Origin: Aldehydirespirator sp965203635
Lineage (GTDB): Bacteria; Actinomycetota; Acidimicrobiia; Acidimicrobiales; Aldehydirespiratoraceae
Length of the DNA: 64,000 bases
Assembly (NCBI GenBank): GCA_965203635.1
Contig: OZ241903.1
Location: forward strand, 620,001 to 684,000
Reading direction: 5' to 3'
Below are positions 58,016 to 64,000 of this stretch, one piece after another (positions within the stretch are counted from its first letter, which is position 1; each line of letters starts with the position of its first letter). The notes under the pieces were generated by a model. It was not told the origin of the DNA. It worked only from the letters and a program-made list of their open reading frames with translations, and did no database searches. Made by a program: the position numbers and the translations under genes.

Positions 58016-59781
58016 GCCGGCGTCCCCGGGCCTGCGGGCGTCTCCGGCGCTGCGGGCGTCCCCGGTGCCGAGTCCGGGCCTGCGGGCGTCGCCGGCGCCG
58101 AGTCCGGGCCTGCGGCCGCTCCGTCCCTGCGGGGGTCGGCGACCCCCACCAGCCGGTCGCCGTCGGCCATGACCAGCTGCACGCAGCCCATGTAGAAGGA
58201 GTAGGGCTCGCGCCGGGTCAGCTCGAAGCCCGAGCGGCCGAGCGCGTCCAGCACATCGGTCGAGATGCGCGACGCCTCGGCCGAGACCACGCCTTCGAGC
58301 GAGCAGTGGATCCGGGGCGCGTCCACCGCGGCCAGCGGCGAGGACCGGCGGAGTCGCAGCAGCACCTGCAGGATCGCCGGGGGGATGCGCTCGCTCCCCG
58401 GCGATCCGATCGCCAGCCAGGGCCGCTCGTCCTTGAAGACGATGGTGGGGGCCACGCTGGCCCAGGGCACCGCGTTGGGCCTCAAGTAGTAGGGGTGCGA
58501 GGGATCGTCGAGGTTGAAGGCGCTCATGTAGTTGTTGTAGAGGAAGCCGAGTTGCGGCGACGCCGCGCACGAGCCGTAGACGTTCTCGATCGACTGGGTG
58601 AGCGCCACCGTGTTGCCCTCCGAGTCCATCACCGACAGGTGGGTGGTCTCGCCGCTGGTCTGGATCGCCGCGATCCGGCGGGCCACGCCCCGGGCGTACT
58701 GTCGGTTGAGCATCTGCTTGTCGGTGACCTGGTCGTAGAGGTCGGGATCGAAGGGGCGGTCGTTGCGGTCGACCAGGGCCTGCCGCATGGTCCTGGCCAG
58801 GCACACCGCGCCGTCTCCGGTATCGATGTCCTGCAGCTCGCGGGGAAGGCTCTGGTGGATGTTGAGCATCTCCACCAGGGTGCGGCCCGCCCCCGGCAGC
58901 GGCATCGTGAGCACCCGGTCGCGGCCGAGGCGCCCCGACAGCGGCTCGCGCTCGACCGGCACGGGAACCTGCGCCAGGTCGCCTTCGCGGAGGATGCCGC
59001 CGTTGGCCACCATGTCCTCATGGATCAGCCGGGCAGTCTCACCCGTGTAGAAGTCCTCGCAGCCCCGCTCGGCCAAGCGGCGAAGGGTCGCGGCCAGCGC
59101 GGGCTGGACGAACCTCGTCCCGGCCCGGCGCGCCCTGCGCCCGTCCTGCAGGAACAGCGGTCCGGCCGAGTGGGCCTTCAGGTGCCGGCGTTCTCGCCGG
59201 GTGAGGCGGTACTGCAGCACGCTGATCTCGTACCCGTCGGCGGCCAGTTCGATGGCCGGCTCGAGGACCGTCGCCCAGCCGAGGCGCCCGAAGCGCTCCA
59301 GCACGTGTGCATAGGTCGCGGGCGAGCTGGGGACGGTGGTGGCCATATGCCCGCGCCTGCGGTCGGCTCGCAGGTCGGCGAAGCTGTCGATCACAGCCCC
59401 GCTGGGGGCTCGCGACGACCCGTCCACCGCCACCGTGGTGCCGGAGGCCCGGTGATGGACGAGCATCATGGTCTGGCCGCCCAGTCCCGACGCGGCGGGC
59501 TCGCACACGCCGAGGGCCAGCGCGGCCGCCACCGCGGCGTCAACTGCGTTGCCGCCCTGCTCCAGCATCCTCACCCCGGCGGCCGTGGCCGAGTAGTGGG
59601 CCGTGCTCACCATTCCGTGCGCGGACGCGGCGACCCGCTGGGGCTCGTGTATGCGGGTGTCGGTCAGCTCCAGCAGGTCGGTGTCCACCTCGGTCACCCG
59701 CCGCGGCTGCCTCGGCCTCGAATGGCGGCGACCCTCCGGCTGGATCGGCGCGCGAGGCTGCTGCGGCTCGGGTCCGGTCAT
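58012..59781 (-). CDS. Gamma-glutamyltransferase family protein (no signal peptide)
   Basis: A 589-residue Ntn-hydrolase. The autocleavage/catalytic Thr is in GETTHLSVMDSEGNTVALTQSI (first residue after the Glu-Thr cut, about residue 380). Other blocks: GGNAVDAAVAAALALGVCEP, SGLGGQTMMLVHH, YNNYMSAFNLD and GSPGSERIPPAILQVL. No signal peptide is present, unlike exported GGTs, so a cytosolic role is expected. The C terminus ends in an Ala/Pro/Ser repeat (GPDSAPATPA and GPDSAPGTPA). It starts 4 bp after the upstream stop. Confidence 0.88.
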   Translation of the reverse strand: MTGPEPQQPRAPIQPEGRRHSRPRQPRRVTEVDTDLLELTDTRIHEPQRVAASAHGMVSTAHYSATAAGVRMLEQGGNAVDAAVAAALALGVCEPAASGLGGQTMMLVHHRASGTTVAVDGSSRAPSGAVIDSFADLRADRRRGHMATTVPSSPATYAHVLERFGRLGWATVLEPAIELAADGYEISVLQYRLTRRERRHLKAHSAGPLFLQDGRRARRAGTRFVQPALAATLRRLAERGCEDFYTGETARLIHEDMVANGGILREGDLAQVPVPVEREPLSGRLGRDRVLTMPLPGAGRTLVEMLNIHQSLPRELQDIDTGDGAVCLARTMRQALVDRNDRPFDPDLYDQVTDKQMLNRQYARGVARRIAAIQTSGETTHLSVMDSEGNTVALTQSIENVYGSCAASPQLGFLYNNYMSAFNLDDPSHPYYLRPNAVPWASVAPTIVFKDERPWLAIGSPGSERIPPAILQVLLRLRRSSPLAAVDAPRIHCSLEGVVSAEASRISTDVLDALGRSGFELTRREPYSFYMGCVQLVMADGDRLVGVADPRRDGAAAGPDSAPATPAGPDSAPGTPAAPETPAGPGTPA

Positions 59782-59785
59782 CGGG

Positions 59786-61936
59786 TCAGCGCCCGATCCA
59801 GCCGGTGAGGTACTCGGTCAGCAGCAGGGTCCGCTCCACCAGGCTGATGCGCTGGACGGCCTCCTCGGGGGTTCCGCCGTCCTTCATGGCGGGGCTCACC
59901 CCGCAGACGACCGCGGTGCCGTCCCCGACGAGGCCGGCCACCGACGGCCATGCCGACGACTCCCGCTCCACGCCGATGTCCCACTTGGCCGCGGCGGCTT
60001 CCAGCGCTTCGGCCAGGGGGTGGTTGGCCGGACGGTCCGGCATGGGTGGCCGGTCGGTGAGCCGGTTGAGGCTCCACTTCGGCCCGCCCCTGCCGAGAAC
60101 CTTCCGCATGGAGGCCTCGGTCTCGTCGGCGTGGGGGACCGAGAGATACGACATCATCAGCGAGACCTCGACCCGGTGGGGCATGAACATGGCGTGGCGC
60201 TCGGTGTTCATGTCGATGACACCGATGGACAGGCGCCTCCTGGGCGAGCTCAGCTGGCCGATGGCCTCGACCTTCTCGCAGGCCCAGCGCACCACCGGCC
60301 GGCGGCGCCCCACCTGGCCGGGGCTGAGCCTCTCGCCCTCGATGGTCAGGTCGTAGCGCCGGCTGCCCCGCCGCTGGGTGACGATGCCGTGGCCGACGGT
60401 GCCGGGCCGGCACACGAGCACCTGATCCGCCCGGGCGGCAGCCTGCTCGATCACCCGCCGGCTGCGGGCTGCGTCGCGCCCCTCGTCGCAGTACAGCAGC
60501 ACGCCCAGCGGTATGCGCCTGAGGCTCCGGGTGCTGCGAAGCGCCCGCAGCGCGTACTCCAGCATCACCAGCGACGCACGCGATCGTCCCACCCCCTCGC
60601 CGTAGAGCCACTCCGGATCCCGGCGGTACCCCTGCTTCAGCCCGCCCGCTATGACCGGGACGTCCAGGTGGGCCACCAGCAGGACTCCCCCGTCGAATCC
60701 CCTGGCCGTCTGGTACATGTGGGCCTCGGACTGTTGGGTGAGCTCCGGCACGGGCACCATCCCGACGTCGGTGAGGATGCGGCCGGCCCGCTCCGCGGCC
60801 CTCTCCAGGCCCACGGGGTCGTCGGTGCGGCTGGAGACCTGCACCCACCGCTGCAGCGAGCGCTCCATGGCGTCGCGGCGCTGGGTGATGAACTGCAAGG
60901 CCCGCTTGGACGGGTCCGCGGCCCGGGCGTCGACCGTTGGCGGCTGCGGCGTGCCGAAGTAGCGGGCGCTGGCCACCTCGACCAGACGGTTCACGAAGGC
61001 CTCGAACTCCAGGCCCACATGGGCCGCCCCCACCAGATAGGAACCGTGCTCGCCCAGGCTGGGAAGGCTGTTCGCCTCCAGCACGTAGAGGTTGTCGTCG
61101 GCGTCCATGCGCATGTCGACGCGGGCGCAGTCGTAGAGGCCGAGAGCCGAGAACGTGCGCACGGCGATCTGCTGGGCCTCGGCGGTGAGCTCTCCGGAGA
61201 TGGGCGCGGGGCACACCGGATGGATCTGGCGGCCGCTGCGGCCGGTCTTGTCCTCGTAGGTGTAGATCTGGGGACCGTCGCCGAAGCTCAGCAGCACCGG
61301 CGGCAATGCCTCCGGAGGGGCGTTGCCCAGCAGGCCGACGTTGATCTCGCGGCCCTCGATGTACTGCTCGGCCAGCACCGGCTGGGAGAACCGGTCGAAG
61401 ATCACCTTGGCCGACGCCCGCAGCTCGCTCTCGTCGTCCACTACCGCGAGGCCGAACGAGACGGCCTCGTTCTTCGGCTTCACCACCATCGGATAGGGCA
61501 GGTCGCCCGGGATCGGGACCTCAGGCGTCTCCAGCACCGCGAACTCCGGCGTGGGGATGCCGTTCTGGCGCAGGATCATCTTGGTGACGACCTTGTCGAG
61601 CGCCAGCGAATGGCCCAGAGGGCCGGACGCCACATAAGGGATCCCGACCATCTCCAGGATGCTGGGCACATGGGTGTAGCGGGCCTGGCCCTGCAGCCCG
61701 TAGGAGACGTTGAACACCATCCCGGGCCGCTCGCCCGAGACCACCCGGGGCATGAACGACTCCAGCTTGGAGATCAGCTCCTTGTCGGCCTCGATGGCCG
61801 CGACCTGGTGGCCGCCGGAGCGGAGCGCGTCGGTGAGCCTCTTGATGGTCTTGAGGCCGATCTTCTCCTGGTTCGGCATGCCGAACAGGTTGATGACGTT
61901 CCGGCTGTCCCGGTTGTAGACGACCGCGATCCTCAC
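59786..61936 (-). CDS. ATP-grasp ligase / M20-like peptidase fusion
   Basis: A 716-residue fusion. Residues 1-330 match the D-Ala-D-Ala-ligase-like ATP-grasp fold: VAVVYNRDSRNV, FNVSYGLQGQARYTHVPSILEM, SLALDKVVTKMILRQNGIPTPEF, PMVVKPKNEAVSFG, LAEQYIEGREINVGLL and DMRMDADDNLYVLEANSLPSL (metal-binding Asp/Glu/Asn). Residues about 380-716 resemble M20/M28 metallopeptidases (GGVLLVAHLDVPV, LLYCDEGRDAARS), though the metal set looks incomplete. Ligation of an amino acid or dipeptide plus a peptidase-like domain suggests synthesis or editing of a small peptide. Confidence 0.78.
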   Translation of the reverse strand: MRIAVVYNRDSRNVINLFGMPNQEKIGLKTIKRLTDALRSGGHQVAAIEADKELISKLESFMPRVVSGERPGMVFNVSYGLQGQARYTHVPSILEMVGIPYVASGPLGHSLALDKVVTKMILRQNGIPTPEFAVLETPEVPIPGDLPYPMVVKPKNEAVSFGLAVVDDESELRASAKVIFDRFSQPVLAEQYIEGREINVGLLGNAPPEALPPVLLSFGDGPQIYTYEDKTGRSGRQIHPVCPAPISGELTAEAQQIAVRTFSALGLYDCARVDMRMDADDNLYVLEANSLPSLGEHGSYLVGAAHVGLEFEAFVNRLVEVASARYFGTPQPPTVDARAADPSKRALQFITQRRDAMERSLQRWVQVSSRTDDPVGLERAAERAGRILTDVGMVPVPELTQQSEAHMYQTARGFDGGVLLVAHLDVPVIAGGLKQGYRRDPEWLYGEGVGRSRASLVMLEYALRALRSTRSLRRIPLGVLLYCDEGRDAARSRRVIEQAAARADQVLVCRPGTVGHGIVTQRRGSRRYDLTIEGERLSPGQVGRRRPVVRWACEKVEAIGQLSSPRRRLSIGVIDMNTERHAMFMPHRVEVSLMMSYLSVPHADETEASMRKVLGRGGPKWSLNRLTDRPPMPDRPANHPLAEALEAAAAKWDIGVERESSAWPSVAGLVGDGTAVVCGVSPAMKDGGTPEEAVQRISLVERTLLLTEYLTGWIGR

Positions 61937-62059
61937 AGCCCGGGAATCTATTGGACCTCCGGCCGTTCAGTGCCCGGACCGATACCTGACTAATCCGGTC
62001 GGATTTGTCATCATGGCACGTTAGCCTGCGGACAATTCGCCACCACCTGGAGGTAACCC

Positions 62060-62722
62060 ATGGGACTGCGCATCAACGACACCGCTCCCGACTTCACCGC
62101 CGACACCACTGAGGGAGAGATCAACTTCCACGAGTGGATCGGCGACGGATGGGCGCTGCTGTTCTCCCACCCGAAGGACTTCACCCCGGTCTGCACCACC
62201 GAGCTGGGTGCGGTGGCCGGCCTGAAGCCCGAGTTCGCGGCCCGCAACTGCAAGATCATCGGCATCAGCGTCGACGGGGTGAGCGACCACGTCGGCTGGT
62301 CCGCCGACATCGAGACGGCGACCGGCAACGCGGTCAACTACCCGTTGATCGGCGACCCCGGGCTCAACGTGGTGAAGCTCTACGACATGCTCCCGGCCGA
62401 CGCCGGCGACACGTCCGAGGGACGCACCGCGGCCGACAACGCCACCGCCCGCTCGGTGTTCATCATCGGCCCCGACAAGAAGATCAAGGCCTCCCTCACC
62501 TACCCGATGACCACCGGCCGCAACTTCGCCGAGATCCTGCGCCTGCTCGACTCGGTCCAGCTCACCGCCCACGAGCAGGTGGCCACCCCGGCCAACTGGC
62601 AGCAGGGCGAGGACGTGATCATCGTGCCCGCAGTCTCGAACGAGGCCGCGGCCGAGAAGTACCCCGACGGCTGGGAGGCCCCCCTGCCCTACCTGCGGGT
62701 GGTTCCGCAGCCCGGCACCTGA
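62060..62722 (+). CDS. Peroxiredoxin (Prx6/1-Cys type)
   Basis: A 220-residue peroxiredoxin. The peroxidatic Cys45 lies in FTPVCTTE, preceded by LLFSHPKD; the C-terminal Prx6 domain includes LRLLDSVQLTAHEQVATPANW (about residues 159-180). It reduces peroxides. GGAGG lies 7 nt before the ATG. Divergent from the ATP-grasp operon (123 bp). Confidence 0.94.
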   Translation: MGLRINDTAPDFTADTTEGEINFHEWIGDGWALLFSHPKDFTPVCTTELGAVAGLKPEFAARNCKIIGISVDGVSDHVGWSADIETATGNAVNYPLIGDPGLNVVKLYDMLPADAGDTSEGRTAADNATARSVFIIGPDKKIKASLTYPMTTGRNFAEILRLLDSVQLTAHEQVATPANWQQGEDVIIVPAVSNEAAAEKYPDGWEAPLPYLRVVPQPGT

Positions 62723-62844
62723 GCGGCTTCGCCCCTGCCCCTACCGCCGCCGCCCCGAAATCCCTGTAGCCAACGACATCACAGGTCCCTCACCACAGGA
62801 ATTCGGCGGGGCGTCAGCGCCCGCAGGCACCTACGCTGCGGCGA

Positions 62845-64000
62845 TGACGCCGACCATCGCAGACATCAGGGCCGCGCCGCTGCGCCACCCTGAGGTGTTG
62901 GGACGTCCGCAGACGAGCCAGGCCTCGTGGGATCCATGGGGCCTGATGCACCCGCTGTCCTACGACGCGGCCTTCGCCGGGCAGGCCGAGCGCTTCGCGC
63001 CGCCGTGGGGGGAGGTCGTCTGCGTGGCCACCGCCTCCGACGGCACCTTCGGCGTGGGCATGACGAGCCAGGCCGGCCCCGTCGTTCCCATCATCAACGA
63101 CTTCTTCGCGCCGATGGCCGCCGACGAGCCGGCCCTGGCCACCGAGAGGCTGTGGAACATGATGATGCGCAGCGCCAACAGCGCATTCGGAGCCTTCGGG
63201 ATCGCCTCGTTCGCGGTGAGCGCGGTGGATCTGGCCCTGTGGGACCTGAAGGGCAAGATCCTGGGCGTGCCCGTGTACGAGCTCGTGGGCGGCCCGGCCC
63301 GGGACCGCACCCGCTGCTACGCCACCGGCAACGACCTCGACGACCTGCGCGACCGGGGCTTCGAGGCCTTCAAGCTGGCCTGCCCGGTCGGCTCGGGCGC
63401 AGCCACCGCCGGGATCGAGGAGGCCGAGCGCCTGGTGGCCGGCGCCCGCTCGGAACTGGGACCCGACGCGGACATCATGTTCGACTGCTGGCCGGTCCTC
63501 GACGCGGCCTACGCCGTCCGGCTCGGCGAGGCGGTGCGGCCCTACCGCCTGACATGGATCGAGGACTACGCCCAGCCCGACGACTGGCCCGGCTACGCCG
63601 AGGTACGCCGGCGCCTGCCCTCGCAGATGCTGGCCACCGGCGAGCGCTGGTACACCGACCGCACCTTCGCCCACGCCGCCGAGCAGCGCCTCGTCGATGT
63701 GATGCAGCCCGACGTCCAGTGGGTGGGTGGAGCCACCGCGGTTCTCAAGATCGCGGCCATCGCGGCCGCGGCCGGCCTTGAGCTGGCCCTCCACGGCGGC
63801 GCCAACGACTCCTACGGCCAGCACCTCTGCCACGGGCTGCCCGGCAATCGCTGGGCGGAGATGTTCGTGGGCTGCGGGCCCGGAGAGTCGCTGAAGGGCG
63901 CCTGGCGGTCCACGCCGGGCATGTCCATCCCGGCCGACGGCTGGCTGGTGCCCAGCGACGCCCCCGGCTTCGGCATTGAGTTGACCCGCGACCAACTGGA
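62845..64000 (+). CDS. Enolase-superfamily dehydratase (rhamnonate dehydratase-like), truncated by window edge
   Basis: At least 385 residues, open to the window end. Mandelate-racemase/enolase superfamily: the N-terminal capping domain has SYDAAFAGQAERFAPPWGEVV; the barrel has FGIASFAVSAVDLALWDLKGKILGVPVYELVGG, metal ligands in DIMFDCWPVL (Asp), WIEDYAQPDDWPGY (Glu) and MLATGERWYTDR (Glu), and the catalytic His in LHGGANDSYG. The active-site pattern fits L-rhamnonate/acid-sugar dehydratases; the exact sugar acid is inferred. ATG at 62845. Confidence 0.85.

Overview
The window is high-GC, gene-dense chromosomal DNA from an actinobacterium. Supporting this are mshA next to a ybjN-type gene (mycothiol biosynthesis, as in Mycobacterium), an actinobacterial acyl-CoA carboxylase beta/epsilon pair, a LigC-type ATP-dependent DNA ligase, a mycothiol-type arsenate reductase, frequent GTG starts and pervasive 4-bp ATGA/GTGA gene overlaps. 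An Acidimicrobiia-like lineage is my best guess from the overall look of the proteins; the sequence alone does not prove it.

Layout. 0-12 kb is ordinary chromosome: mshA/ybjN, a metallopeptidase and phosphatase pair, moaD-like, tRNA-Lys, anchored extracytoplasmic proteins, a cyclophilin, aat and acyl-CoA carboxylase. A 45-bp hairpin repeat occurs here at three loci, one of them a five-copy tandem array. 10.9-21.5 kb holds a DUF222/HNH endonuclease gene with its own operator-like promoter, then a complete four-gene SMC-type anti-plasmid system (type II Wadjet, order C-A-B-D, every junction a 4-bp stop/start overlap), then a small membrane coiled-coil gene. 21.5-34 kb returns to chromosome: PPOX oxidoreductase, lipoprotein, arsenate reductase, an NCS2 permease with an unusual C-terminal domain, DUF1214 protein, epoxide hydrolase, ligC, 5'-3' exonuclease, methylmalonyl-CoA epimerase, recR, dnaX, the SRP RNA and tRNA-Ser(GGA).

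34-49.5 kb is an accessory island of visibly lower GC. It begins right behind tRNA-Ser(GGA) with an IS481-family element that has target-site duplications. Next come a promoter region with a perfect SOS-box match and phased decamers, a 104-aa protein, and a 635-aa protein I cannot assign. A ubiquitin-like conjugation operon (Ubl, E2-like, JAB-E1 fusion) follows on the minus strand, divergent from an XRE regulator and an ImmA/IrrE peptidase. Then come a GIY-YIG/RAMA protein, an McrB-type GTPase with a putative EVE-like reader domain, McrC, and a ClpP/SppA-fold peptidase with sixteen 14-residue repeats at its N terminus. This is a defence island; the part I consider least explained is the SOS-box/decamer-controlled pair beside the Ubl-E2-E1 operon.

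49.7-64 kb is chromosome again: SDR, anchored beta-propeller-like protein, DM13 protein, class IV aminotransferase, tadA, tRNA-Ser(CGA), a second identical IS481 copy placed at the same distance behind its tRNA-Ser as the first, enoyl-CoA hydratase, a three-gene amide/peptide operon (ATP-grasp/M20 fusion, gamma-glutamyltransferase, N-formylglutamate amidohydrolase), a peroxiredoxin, and a truncated enolase-superfamily dehydratase at the right edge.
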